Below are positions 18,746 to 26,423 of a stretch of 45,047 bases of DNA, piece by piece. The translations under genes and the position numbers were made by a program. Positions within the stretch are counted from its first letter, which is position 1. Every line of letters begins with the position of its first letter. Location of the stretch: positions 1-45,047 of the forward strand of contig SVHJ01000009.1 of assembly GCA_015055835.1 (NCBI GenBank), read 5' to 3'. The DNA is from Clostridiales bacterium (GTDB taxonomy: Bacteria; Bacillota; Clostridia; Christensenellales; Borkfalkiaceae). The notes under the pieces were generated by a model, which ran no database searches, was not told the origin of the DNA, and saw nothing but the letters and a program-made list of their open reading frames with translations.

Positions 18746-19273
18746 ATGAAATATTTAATAGCATCAGACATACACGGTTCAGAATTTTACTTAAAAAAGT
18801 TGTTAGATGCCTTTGAAAAAGAAAAGGCAGACACGCTTATATTATTAGGCGATATTTACTACCACGGGCCACGCAATCCACTTCCAGAAGGTTATAACCC
18901 AAAAGGCGTAAGTGGTTTACTAAACGGCGTAAAAGACAAATTAATGGTTATAAAAGGTAACTGTGACGCAGTTGTTGATACCTATATTTCTGAGTTTGAA
19001 TTTTTCCCACATTTAGCCTTAGCAGTTAACGGCAAAAGCCTATTTTTAACACACGGAGATGTTTATAATAAAGACAATTTACCAAAAGGTGTAAACGGTG
19101 TAATTTATGGACATTTCCATTTAGGTTTTATTGAAAAAGATAATATGCTCATCGCAAGTCCTGGTAGCGTATCACTTCCTAAAGACGACTTTAGAGGATA
19201 TTTAACTTTAGAAGATGAAACTTTAACGTTAAAAACAATTGATGGTAAAACTATAAAAGAAGAAAAAATTTAA
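18746..19273 (+). CDS. yfcE: YfcE-type metallophosphodiesterase
   Basis: Metal-dependent phosphodiesterase of the YfcE/MJ0936 family (175 residues). All calcineurin-like motifs are visible: ASDIHG (D-x-H), LGDIYYHGPRNPLPEGYNP, KGNCD, LTHGD and YGHFH. The HGPRNPLPEGY segment is characteristic of E. coli YfcE, which cleaves phosphodiesters in vitro; its physiological substrate is unsettled. It starts 3 bases after tcdA and ends the long operon, just before a bidirectional terminator. Confidence 0.93.
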   Translation: MKYLIASDIHGSEFYLKKLLDAFEKEKADTLILLGDIYYHGPRNPLPEGYNPKGVSGLLNGVKDKLMVIKGNCDAVVDTYISEFEFFPHLALAVNGKSLFLTHGDVYNKDNLPKGVNGVIYGHFHLGFIEKDNMLIASPGSVSLPKDDFRGYLTLEDETLTLKTIDGKTIKEEKI

Positions 19274-19314
19274 TAAGCGCAAAACAAAAAGCGCCAACAA
19301 AAAAACATAATAAA

Positions 19315-19346
19315 AAAGCCCACTACAAAAAATAGTGGGCTTTAAT
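19315..19346. terminator. Bidirectional terminator between yfcE and the membrane protein
   Basis: AAAGCCCACTA (19315-19325) pairs with TAGTGGGCTTT (19333-19343) around a 7-base loop, with A-rich sequence on the left and T-rich on the right. It can serve both convergent transcripts. Confidence 0.92.
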
Positions 19347-19359
19347 TTTTTATTTTATT

Positions 19360-20664
19360 TTATTTTTCAACACCGTCGTAAATTTTTACGTGTCTTATTC
19401 TAGTATTAGAAAGTGTTAAGCAGTAAGCCGAACAAATAGCTGATGCCAAAACAAAGTAAGAAAGGTTAGAAACAAGTGCTAACACTAGGCAAATAAGTGA
19501 AATTAAAAATAGTACAAAAAGTACGTAATCGGTAAACAATACTTTATAAGATTTACAAGTTATTAAAGTAAATATTGTGCAAATAAAAGCAATTACAGTT
19601 GCAAAAAGCAATATTCCCGAAACAGCATAATAAATGTAAATGCTGTAGTAAGGGTTAGAAATATCTAGAATACCGAAACGATAAGCGCATAAAATCAAGA
19701 AAATAATAGTAGATGCAAGTGTTAATGCAGACATAAAACTAAACTTAGAAAAAATTTCTTTATAATAAGCTTTAAGCCCGTAAGAAACGTTACCGATTTT
19801 ATGTGTTGTTTTTGATTTTTCTTCAAATAACAGGTCGGTGTTAAGCACCCTAATAGCCATAAAGAACACAACGAAAACCGTTAAAACAATACAAACTATA
19901 AGGTTATGCGTAAGCGCACCAAAGATAATTAACTGACACCAAATAGCAGGTGTAGCAAGCGCTAAAGCAATAAACAATAAATCTAAAAAGCAAATTTTCT
20001 TTCTACTGCAGTCGATTGATGCGTATAAAGTAAAAATTGCAACCATAATAAAAGAGGCATAATAGATAGGCTTGTTAACCTCTTTTAACGATAGATAGTT
20101 TTCGAACAAGTTGTGTTTTAAAACGTAGTAAAAAGCAATAATAGCAAAAATTGAAATAAGAATAATAGGAAGAGAAGAATATTTTTTTAAAGTTCCTAAA
20201 ATATAAGTTTTAAGGTTGGTAATTGTATAAACGGTATTAACCACCTCAAACTCTTCAAAAAATACTATTCTAAGCGTAACAATAGCGATAAGTAGAATTA
20301 AAACGCTTAGGAAGATAAGGTAAATTATCCAAAATTTAAGTCCTACCGTACAAAGTAAATAAATAGTATAAGAAACTAAAAATAAAATTGTACCTAGCAA
20401 AAAAACGTCTAAAAAAGAAACGTTTTTGTGTTTAATTCTAATAGACACAATTGACGAAATAAAAAGAGAAATAAAAATAACTGTGCCGATAAAATAATAA
20501 AAGACTTTAGGGGAAGCATTTAAAAGGTTTTCCCAAAAATCATAATATTGTAGCATATAAAAAACGGTAAACAAAGTAGCCGCCACGAAAGGGGCTAAAA
20601 ACACCGAAAATTTATTAAAAATCTCTTTAAAATATAATAAAAATTTACTTTCTTTTTTACACAT
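19360..20664 (-). CDS. Polytopic membrane protein with three repeated 4-helix units, function unknown
   Basis: I do not recognise a named family. The 434-residue product is very hydrophobic, with about 12 predicted membrane segments. It consists of three units of about 130 residues. Each opens with an amphipathic stretch (YFKEIFNKFS near residue 11; LKTYILGTLKKYS near 151; LKAYYKEIFSKFS near 297), has about four hydrophobic helices, and ends in an Arg-containing segment (TLRIVFFEE, IRVLNTDLLFEE, NTRIRHVKIYDG). There is no signal peptide, catalytic motif or nucleotide-binding site. It is a single-gene transcript with its own consensus promoter, AGGTG ribosome site and terminator, divergent from the methyltransferase gene. 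Confidence 0.85.
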   Translation of the reverse strand: MCKKESKFLLYFKEIFNKFSVFLAPFVAATLFTVFYMLQYYDFWENLLNASPKVFYYFIGTVIFISLFISSIVSIRIKHKNVSFLDVFLLGTILFLVSYTIYLLCTVGLKFWIIYLIFLSVLILLIAIVTLRIVFFEEFEVVNTVYTITNLKTYILGTLKKYSSLPIILISIFAIIAFYYVLKHNLFENYLSLKEVNKPIYYASFIMVAIFTLYASIDCSRKKICFLDLLFIALALATPAIWCQLIIFGALTHNLIVCIVLTVFVVFFMAIRVLNTDLLFEEKSKTTHKIGNVSYGLKAYYKEIFSKFSFMSALTLASTIIFLILCAYRFGILDISNPYYSIYIYYAVSGILLFATVIAFICTIFTLITCKSYKVLFTDYVLFVLFLISLICLVLALVSNLSYFVLASAICSAYCLTLSNTRIRHVKIYDGVEK

Positions 20665-20683
20665 AAAAACACCTATCTAAAAT

Positions 20684-20712
20684 ATTATATAATAAAGGAT
20701 GTAAAATTTCAA
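20684..20712 (-). promoter_or_regulatory. Promoter of the triplicated membrane protein
   Basis: On the minus strand: TTGAAA (20712-20707), 17-base spacer, TATAAT (20689-20684). Predicted start near 20677, giving a leader of about 13 bases that contains AGGTG before the ATG. Confidence 0.78.
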
Positions 20713-20741
20713 GCAAAAGAATAAAAATAAGAGGAAAATCA

Positions 20742-20770
20742 TTGCAATAATCGTTTATAAAAGTTATAAT
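20742..20770 (+). promoter_or_regulatory. Promoter directly abutting the methyltransferase start codon
   Basis: TTGCAA (20742-20747), exactly 17 bases, then a perfect TATAAT (20765-20770). The ATG begins at 20777, seven bases after the -10 element, where transcription itself would be expected to start. No ribosome site is present between them, so the mRNA is predicted to be leaderless. Confidence 0.72.
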
Positions 20771-20776
20771 AAAAAT

Positions 20777-21904
20777 ATGAACGATTATAAAATAAAAATT
20801 ACTTCTGCCTCAGGGGTAGAAGGCGTAGTAAAAAGAGAATTAACACACTTAGGTTATCCTTTAGCGCCAAGCATTAACGGTACGCTTACTTTAGATGGAA
20901 ACGATAGTGACGTAGCAAAACTAAACATGTTTTTAAGGACGGCTGATAGGGTTTATATTGAAATAGCCTCTTTTAAGGCAGAAAATTTTGATGAACTTTT
21001 TGAAGGCGTTTACAATATAAACTGGGAATATTATCTTCCAAAAGACGCAAGAATTTACGTAAACGGCAAAAGCCAAAAAAGTAAAATTTTTGCACTTTCA
21101 GCCTCACAAAAAATAATCAAAAAAGCCATACTAAAAAGGCTAAGTAAAGCGTATAAAACGGAATGGTTTAGCGAAAACGGTTACGAAATAAAGGTAGAAT
21201 TCAATATTTATGAAGATATAGTTAGTATAATGCTAAACACTTCAGGTCAAGGTCTACATAAAAGGGGCTATAGGGACATGGTAGGCATTGCGCCTATTAA
21301 AGAAACCTTAGCATCAGCAATGATACTGCTTTCCGACTACTATTATAAACGACCACTAGTCGATCCTTTCTGTGGCTCAGGCACGATAGTTTTAGAAAGC
21401 GCAAAAATTGCCTTAAACATAGCAAGTGGCATTGATAGAGATTTTGATTTTAACCACTTTCAATTCTTTGATAAAACGGTTTTTAATAAGGTAGTAGAAG
21501 AAGCCCGTGATTTAGAAGAAAGGGATAGGGAAATTTCAATTACCGGTTATGATATTGACAAAAAGGCAATAGAACTAAGTAAATACCACGCTAAAAAACT
21601 TGGTCTAGAGAACAAAGTTCATTTTGAAGTAAAAGACGTTAAAGATTTTACTAGTAGTGAAAGCCGTGGTGTAATAATAACCAACCCACCTTATGGTGAA
21701 AGGGTGCTTGAAAAGGAAGAGGCGCTTTCTCTATATAAAACGCTTGGGGGAATTTATAAAAAGTTAGACAACTGGTCGCTTTTCTTAATAACTAGCGCAG
21801 ATGGTTTTGAACGTGCTTTTAATAAAAAAGCAGATAAAAACAGAAAATTATACAATTCAAACAAACAATGTCGTTTTTATCAATATTTTTCAAAAAGAGT
21901 GTAA
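20777..21904 (+). CDS. THUMP-domain class I RNA methyltransferase (RlmL-N/YpsC type)
   Basis: Predicted S-adenosylmethionine-dependent N2-guanine methyltransferase for rRNA, related to the N-terminal half of RlmL and to Bacillus YpsC. The first 20 residues (ITSASGVEGVVKREL) match the conserved family start. A THUMP-like RNA-binding region spans about 45-155, then the Rossmann methyltransferase with DPFCGSGT (196-203) and the catalytic NPPYGER (about 304). 375 residues is normal for the single-domain form. No Shine-Dalgarno precedes the ATG, and a consensus promoter ends 6 bases upstream. A terminator follows. Confidence 0.93.
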   Translation: MNDYKIKITSASGVEGVVKRELTHLGYPLAPSINGTLTLDGNDSDVAKLNMFLRTADRVYIEIASFKAENFDELFEGVYNINWEYYLPKDARIYVNGKSQKSKIFALSASQKIIKKAILKRLSKAYKTEWFSENGYEIKVEFNIYEDIVSIMLNTSGQGLHKRGYRDMVGIAPIKETLASAMILLSDYYYKRPLVDPFCGSGTIVLESAKIALNIASGIDRDFDFNHFQFFDKTVFNKVVEEARDLEERDREISITGYDIDKKAIELSKYHAKKLGLENKVHFEVKDVKDFTSSESRGVIITNPPYGERVLEKEEALSLYKTLGGIYKKLDNWSLFLITSADGFERAFNKKADKNRKLYNSNKQCRFYQYFSKRV

Positions 21905-21910
21905 AACGCA

Positions 21911-21944
21911 AAATCGCCAAACATAGTTTTTGGCGATTTTTTTA
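21911..21944 (+). terminator. Intrinsic terminator after the methyltransferase gene
   Basis: AAATCGCCAAA (21911-21921) pairs with TTTGGCGATTT (21929-21939 region) around a short loop, followed by a run of T. Confidence 0.88.
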
Positions 21945-22015
21945 ATTTTCTTTACTTTTTAACTTTTAAAAAAGCCGTTTTTTTAGGAAAAATGCAAAAA
22001 ACCGTAAAATTTAAC

Positions 22016-22044
22016 TTGCAAAAATTAAGGGGTTGTGATAGACT
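22016..22044 (+). promoter_or_regulatory. Promoter of nadE
   Basis: TTGCAA (22016-22021), 17-base spacer, TAGACT (22039-22044). The -10 is weaker than consensus. Expected transcript start near 22051, just before AAGGAGAA and the ATG at 22065. Confidence 0.5.
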
Positions 22045-22064
22045 TTTTATAAAAGGAGAATATT

Positions 22065-23960
22065 ATGGAACTAGGTTTTATAAAGGTTTTTTCGGCATCG
22101 CCAAAAGTAAAGGTAGCCGATATTGATTTTAATAAAGAAGAAATACTTAAAAAAATAGAACTAGCAAAAGGTCAAGGGGCAAAGGTAATAACCTTTCCAG
22201 AACTTTCTTTAACCTCATCAACTTGTGGGGACTTGTTTAATTTTACCACTATTCAAGAAAGTGTAGTTAAAGCAATAAAAGAAATTAAAGAAAAAACGGT
22301 TGATATAGACGCACTAATTTTAATAGGCGCACCTATAAAAGTAGATAGTTTTCTTTATAACGCAGTAGTTATATTAAAAAACGGCAAGGTGCTAGCATTA
22401 ATACCAAAAAAATACACTTTTAGTGAAAGTAAACCCTTAGAAGAAAGAACTTTTGCAACTTATAAAGGGGAAAACAAGTTAATAACTTTTTTAGGCGAAC
22501 AAGTTTTATTTGGAAATAAAATAATACTTAAAGACAAAAATTTAGAAAGTTTTAGTTTGTCGGCAGAAGTTGGGGAAGATTTGTTTTCTTTAACACCACC
22601 GTCAATAGGCCACGCAAAAAACGGCGCAAATATAATATGTAATCTATCAAGTTTAACCGAAATTGTAGGAAGAAGAGAAGAAAGGTTAAAACAAATTTCA
22701 GCCCACTCTTCAAAAACTTTAACCGGTTATATTTATACTGAAAGTGGCGATGGCGAATCAACAGCCGACGGCGTATATTCAGCAAATAGTATGATTTTTG
22801 AAAAGGGTAAATGTTTGACGGAAAGTAAACCTTTTGAAAATAAAGATTTAGTTACTGAAATTGACGTTGACTTTTTACAAAACCAAAAAAAGAACTTTAA
22901 AAATTTTGGAATGGATGATGATTACACTACCGTTTATTTTGAAAGCAAAATAGAAAATACGCTATTAACAAGAAGTTTCAAAAAGACCCCTTTCGTACCA
23001 GAAAATACTGAAAGATTAGAAAATATTTTAAGAATTCAAGCAGAGGGTTTAAAGAAAAGAATAGTCCATACCTATGCAAACAAAATTGTGCTAGGCCTAT
23101 CAGGTGGGCTTGATTCTACCTTAGCGTTAATAGTAGCAGTAAAAGCAATGGAATTAGCAGGTAGGAGCATAAAAGACGTTTTAGCAGTAACAATGCCTTG
23201 CTTTGGTACTACAAGTAGAACGCTTGATAACTCAATTTCGCTTGCCAAAGCATATAAAGTAAGTTTAAAAAAGGTAGATATTACTAAATCAGTTGTAAGA
23301 CACTTAAAAGATATTGGACACGAAGAGGGTGTGTTTGACGTATCGTATGAAAACGCACAAGCAAGGGAAAGAACGCAAGTTTTAATGGATATAGCAAATA
23401 TGAACGGTGGGTTAGTGCTAGGTACTGGCGACCTATCAGAACTAGCGCTTGGCTGGGCGACTTATAACGGCGACCATATGTCAATGTATTCAGTAAATGC
23501 AGGCGTATCAAAAACGCTTGCAAGGGCGCTTGTTGAATACGTTACAAGTAAGGAAAGGGGCAAACTAAAAGCCGTGTTACTTGATATTTTATCAACGCCA
23601 GTAAGCCCTGAACTACTTCCGTCAAAAGAAGATGAAATTGCTCAAAAAACCGAAGACGTAGTAGGCCCTTATATTTTACACGACTTCTTTTTATACAATA
23701 TGTTAAGAAAGGGTTACACCCCTAAAAAAATATATTATATAGCAGTAAAAACTTTTAAAGATGAGTTTACAAAAGAAACAATATACCATTGGCTTGAAAC
23801 CTTTATAAAAAGATTTTTTGTCAGTCAATTTAAGCGTTCTTGCGTACCAGACGGTGTGAAGATAGGCACGGTAGGTTTTTCTCCACGAGGGGATTTTATG
23901 ATTCCAAGCGACGCCAGTCGCGCTTTATGGCTAAAAGACTTAGAAAGTATAAAAGAATAA
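22065..23960 (+). CDS. nadE: NAD+ synthetase, two-domain form with altered glutaminase site
   Basis: Final step of NAD synthesis: amidation of deamido-NAD. The N-terminal 280 residues have the nitrilase-like glutaminase fold. Its Glu (FPEL, E46) and Lys (IPKKY, K115) are present, but the nucleophile position of the usual C-E-D-L-W motif reads A-E-V-G-E-D-L-F, with Gly170 (GGG codon, 22572-22574) in place of Cys. The LPNY segment after the Lys is also missing. The C-terminal ATP-pyrophosphatase domain looks intact: LGLSGGLDST (SGGLDS 346-351), GTGDLSELALGWATY and NAGVSKTLA. 631 residues. It probably uses free ammonia or glutamine hydrolysed elsewhere. It forms a monocistronic unit with its own promoter and terminator. 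Confidence 0.93.
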   Translation: MELGFIKVFSASPKVKVADIDFNKEEILKKIELAKGQGAKVITFPELSLTSSTCGDLFNFTTIQESVVKAIKEIKEKTVDIDALILIGAPIKVDSFLYNAVVILKNGKVLALIPKKYTFSESKPLEERTFATYKGENKLITFLGEQVLFGNKIILKDKNLESFSLSAEVGEDLFSLTPPSIGHAKNGANIICNLSSLTEIVGRREERLKQISAHSSKTLTGYIYTESGDGESTADGVYSANSMIFEKGKCLTESKPFENKDLVTEIDVDFLQNQKKNFKNFGMDDDYTTVYFESKIENTLLTRSFKKTPFVPENTERLENILRIQAEGLKKRIVHTYANKIVLGLSGGLDSTLALIVAVKAMELAGRSIKDVLAVTMPCFGTTSRTLDNSISLAKAYKVSLKKVDITKSVVRHLKDIGHEEGVFDVSYENAQARERTQVLMDIANMNGGLVLGTGDLSELALGWATYNGDHMSMYSVNAGVSKTLARALVEYVTSKERGKLKAVLLDILSTPVSPELLPSKEDEIAQKTEDVVGPYILHDFFLYNMLRKGYTPKKIYYIAVKTFKDEFTKETIYHWLETFIKRFFVSQFKRSCVPDGVKIGTVGFSPRGDFMIPSDASRALWLKDLESIKE

Positions 23961-23975
23961 AATAATAAAACTTAA

Positions 23976-24004
23976 AAAAGCGAAGATATTCTTCGTTTTT
24001 TTTG
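23976..24004 (+). terminator. Intrinsic terminator after nadE
   Basis: CGAAGA (23981-23986) pairs with TCTTCG (23990-23995) across a 3-base loop, flanked by A-rich and T-rich runs. Confidence 0.8.
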
Positions 24005-24012
24005 TTTTGTAC

Positions 24013-24041
24013 TTGAAAAATAGGTTAAAAGAAAGTATAAT
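24013..24041 (+). promoter_or_regulatory. Promoter of the BspA-like lipoprotein
   Basis: TTGAAA (24013-24018), 17-base spacer, perfect TATAAT (24036-24041). A ribosome site AGGAGA lies about 8 bases before the ATG at 24072. Predicted to be strong. Confidence 0.8.
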
Positions 24042-24071
24042 AAAAACAGTTTTATTTTAGGAGACTAAAAG

Positions 24072-26144
24072 ATGAAAAAACTATTAGTGAAAGTTTTAGT
24101 ATTGACCTTGGTGTTATCAGCAGTAAGTTTTTGTTTAACGGCGTGTACACCTACGCCTGAAAAACCAGAAGAACCTCTACACGAACATACATATGTGGAC
24201 ATAGTAGTAAACCCAACTTGTACTGAGCAAGGTTATACCGAACATAAATGCTTTTGTAACGACAGTTATAAAGATACTTATATAGATAAGTTAGACCATA
24301 AATTCGCTAACTACGTTTATAATAACGATTCAAAGTGTGGTATTGACGGTACAAAAACAGCAACTTGTGACTACGGCTGTGGTGAAAGTGACACTGTAAC
24401 TGCTGAAAGCACAGCGCTTTCACACAAGTTTACAAATTATATTTACAATAACGATGCAAAATGTGGTATTGACGGTACAAAAACAGCAACTTGTGCTTAC
24501 AATTGTGGGGAAATTGATACGATAATAGCAGAGAATACTGCTTTAGATCACGTAGCTGGAGAAAATGGCTTTTGTGTTTGTGGTGAGCCTATGGAAGCAA
24601 CACCAGGTGTTGTGTACGACCTATCTTCAGACGGCACTTATTATGACATTATTGGTTATGACGGCGCATATACAAGTGTAAACATAGCGTCAACTTATGA
24701 AGGTAAGCCTGTAAAAACTATTTATAAAGAAGCTTTTAAAAACAATGATATTATAACAACTGTAATTATTCCAGACAGCGTAGAAGATATAGGTTCTTAT
24801 GCGTTCTATTGGTGCTCATCATTACAAAGCGTAGTAATAGGTGACAGCGTAGAAGTAATAGGTGAAAGTGCGTTCTCTGGTTGCTCATCATTAACAAGCG
24901 TAGTAATAGGAGACAGCGTAAAAGAAATAGGTGAAAGTGCGTTCTATTGGTGCTCATCATTACAAAGCGTAGTGATAGGTGACAGCGTAGAAGTAATAGG
25001 TGAAAGTGCGTTCTCTGGTTGCAACTCTTCACTATACACAACAGTTGGTTATATAAAATACGTAAAAGAAAATAATAACCCATATTATATTGCGTATGAA
25101 ACTACAAATAAAAACCTATCTACTTACACTATTCAAGAAGGAACTGTTTTCTTAGGTTATGGTTTATTTTCTAATTGTGAAAGATTGTCATCGGTAATAA
25201 TTCCAGACAGCGTAAAAGCAATAGGCACTTATGCGTTCTTTAGGTGCTCATCATTACAAAGCGTAGTAATAGGAGACAGCGTAAAAGCAATAGGTACTTA
25301 TGCGTTCAGTTTATGCTCATCATTACAAAGCGTAACAATAGGAGACAGCGTAAAAGAGATAGGTGAAAGTGCGTTCTATGGTTGCGACTCATTAACAAGC
25401 ATAGTAATACCAGACAGTGTGGAAAGTATAGGTAATTCTGCATTCTATAATTGCGACTCATTAACAAGCATAGTAATACCAGATAGCGTAACAAGTATAG
25501 GTAACACTGCATTCTATAATTGCGACTCATTAACAAGCGTAAACTATTTAGGAACGATAGATGAGTGGGTACAAATAAAGTTTAGTGATTATTACTCAAA
25601 CCCATTATGTTATGCTAAAAAGTTATATATAAATGGTGAGTTGGTAACGGAAGCAAATATAACAACAGCTACTAAAATAAATTCTTATGCGTTCCGTTAT
25701 TGCGATTCATTACAAAGCGTAGTAATAGGTGACAGCGTAAAAGAAATAGGTGAAGATGCGTTCTCTGGTTGCTCATCATTACAAAGCGTAAACTATTTAG
25801 GAACGATAGACGAGTGGGTACAAATAGAGTTTGGTAGTTCTACTTCAAACCCATTACGTTATGCTAAAAAGTTATATATAAATGGTGAGTTGGTAACGGA
25901 AGTAAATATAACAACAGCTACTAAAATAAATGCTTATGCGTTCTCTGGTTGCTATTCATTACAAAGCGTAGTAATAGGAGACAGCGTAAAAGAAATAGGT
26001 GAAGATGCGTTCAGTTTCTGCTCATCATTAACAAGTATAAAATACCGTGGAACGATGCAACAATGGGACGCTATTACTAAAGGTAGTGGTTGGAATTCTT
26101 GGACAGGGAACTACACCATTACTTATAACTATACTGGGGAATAA
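24072..26144 (+). CDS. BspA-like leucine-rich repeat lipoprotein
   Basis: Predicted surface lipoprotein of 690 residues. Residues 1-24 are a lipoprotein signal peptide with lipobox LTAC and lipidated Cys25. Residues 37-170 are Cys- and His-rich: one divergent module (NPTCTEQGYTEHKC) and two nearly identical 42-residue modules (76-117, 118-159). The rest is BspA-type (LRR_5) leucine-rich repeats of 23 residues with core VIGDSVKEIGESAFYGCSSL, about 14 copies, interrupted by an island near residues 315-365 and by a longer unit containing YLGTIDEWVQI that occurs twice plus a degenerate last copy. BspA repeats in gut and oral bacteria are linked to adhesion; that role here is inferred. It has its own promoter and terminator and an obvious history of internal duplication. 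Confidence 0.92.
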   Translation: MKKLLVKVLVLTLVLSAVSFCLTACTPTPEKPEEPLHEHTYVDIVVNPTCTEQGYTEHKCFCNDSYKDTYIDKLDHKFANYVYNNDSKCGIDGTKTATCDYGCGESDTVTAESTALSHKFTNYIYNNDAKCGIDGTKTATCAYNCGEIDTIIAENTALDHVAGENGFCVCGEPMEATPGVVYDLSSDGTYYDIIGYDGAYTSVNIASTYEGKPVKTIYKEAFKNNDIITTVIIPDSVEDIGSYAFYWCSSLQSVVIGDSVEVIGESAFSGCSSLTSVVIGDSVKEIGESAFYWCSSLQSVVIGDSVEVIGESAFSGCNSSLYTTVGYIKYVKENNNPYYIAYETTNKNLSTYTIQEGTVFLGYGLFSNCERLSSVIIPDSVKAIGTYAFFRCSSLQSVVIGDSVKAIGTYAFSLCSSLQSVTIGDSVKEIGESAFYGCDSLTSIVIPDSVESIGNSAFYNCDSLTSIVIPDSVTSIGNTAFYNCDSLTSVNYLGTIDEWVQIKFSDYYSNPLCYAKKLYINGELVTEANITTATKINSYAFRYCDSLQSVVIGDSVKEIGEDAFSGCSSLQSVNYLGTIDEWVQIEFGSSTSNPLRYAKKLYINGELVTEVNITTATKINAYAFSGCYSLQSVVIGDSVKEIGEDAFSFCSSLTSIKYRGTMQQWDAITKGSGWNSWTGNYTITYNYTGE
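24297..24548 (+). repeat. Two tandem 126-bp repeats encoding Cys-rich modules
   Basis: Two directly adjacent copies of a 42-codon unit (24297-24422 and 24423-24548). Both encode HKF-NY-YNND-KCGIDGTKTATC-Y-CGE-DT. They differ at scattered bases, indicating a duplication within the lipoprotein gene. Confidence 0.88.
24774..25541 (+). repeat. 69-bp direct repeats encoding leucine-rich repeats
   Basis: Units of 69 bases (23 codons), such as the stretch starting GACAGCGTAGAAGTAATAGG, recur from about 24774 to 25541. Adjacent units are near-identical, and the island around 25010-25180 interrupts the series. These are coding repeats, not a CRISPR array: there are no unique spacers of constant length. 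Confidence 0.85.
25542..26039 (+). repeat. Two tandem 249-bp repeats (83-codon units)
   Basis: Copy 1 is 25542-25790 and copy 2 is 25791-26039, an exact period of 249 bases. Each encodes an NYLGTIDEWVQI segment, an AKKLYINGELVTE segment and two leucine-rich repeats. A degenerate third copy starts at 26040 (KYRGTMQQWDAI). The main difference between copies is a short block after VQI. Confidence 0.9.
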
Positions 26145-26167
26145 AACTAAATAAAAACTCAGAATAA

Positions 26168-26200
26168 AAAAGGTGCTTATTTTTAAGCACCTTTTAATTT
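26168..26200 (+). terminator. Intrinsic terminator after the BspA-like gene
   Basis: AAAAGGTGCTTA (26168-26179) pairs with TAAGCACCTTTT (26184-26195) around a 4-base loop; T-rich tail. Confidence 0.92.
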
Positions 26201-26218
26201 TTAAATTTTGTTATTAAA

Positions 26219-26347
26219 TTATAAAAGTGGAATAGTTCCTAAAAAAATAACGTCTTTTCTATAAGCAGAGTCGCCTTCAGCAAGAACGAAAGCCTTTTTG
26301 TGGATAATACCACCAGCTTTATTAACAATTTCTTCTGGCTTTTTTAT
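26219..26347 (-). pseudogene. Relic of a phosphoribosyltransferase gene (C-terminal about 42 codons)
   Basis: Read on the minus strand, a frame ending at TAA (26221-26219) encodes about 42 residues, including VNKAGGIIHKKAFVLAEGD and KDVIFLGTIPLL. This matches my recollection of the C-terminal end of a Clostridia phosphoribosyltransferase family related to adenine phosphoribosyltransferase (pattern ILAEGD-x-x-x-R-D-D-I-I-Y-L-x-x-L-P-L). The catalytic PRPP loop and everything before it are missing. Upstream the frame reaches a stop near 26368 without a plausible start or ribosome site. A decayed 3' fragment is the simplest reading; a functional microprotein is unlikely. Confidence 0.6.
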
Positions 26348-26351
26348 TGTT

Positions 26352-26373
26352 GTTGGAAATAATAACTATCATT
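26352..26373. promoter_or_regulatory. Degenerate copy of the AT-rich operator-like site
   Basis: TTGGAAATAATAACTATCAT resembles the palindrome-containing site about 72 bases downstream (TTGCAAATAATAATTATTATCA), matching at most positions but with the right half-site degraded. Confidence 0.35.
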
Positions 26374-26423
26374 TTTAACCTAACAAACTTTATTTAATAC
26401 GCACTATCTTCTTTTTCCCTTGT

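Noticed and set aside
24774..25541. Regularly spaced repeats resembling a CRISPR array
   Set aside because: The 69-bp units are continuous, translate in one frame to leucine-rich repeats, and have no unique spacers or nearby cas genes.
26219..26347. The minus-strand frame as a functional small gene
   Set aside because: It has no start codon with a ribosome site, and its sequence matches only the tail of a much longer enzyme family.
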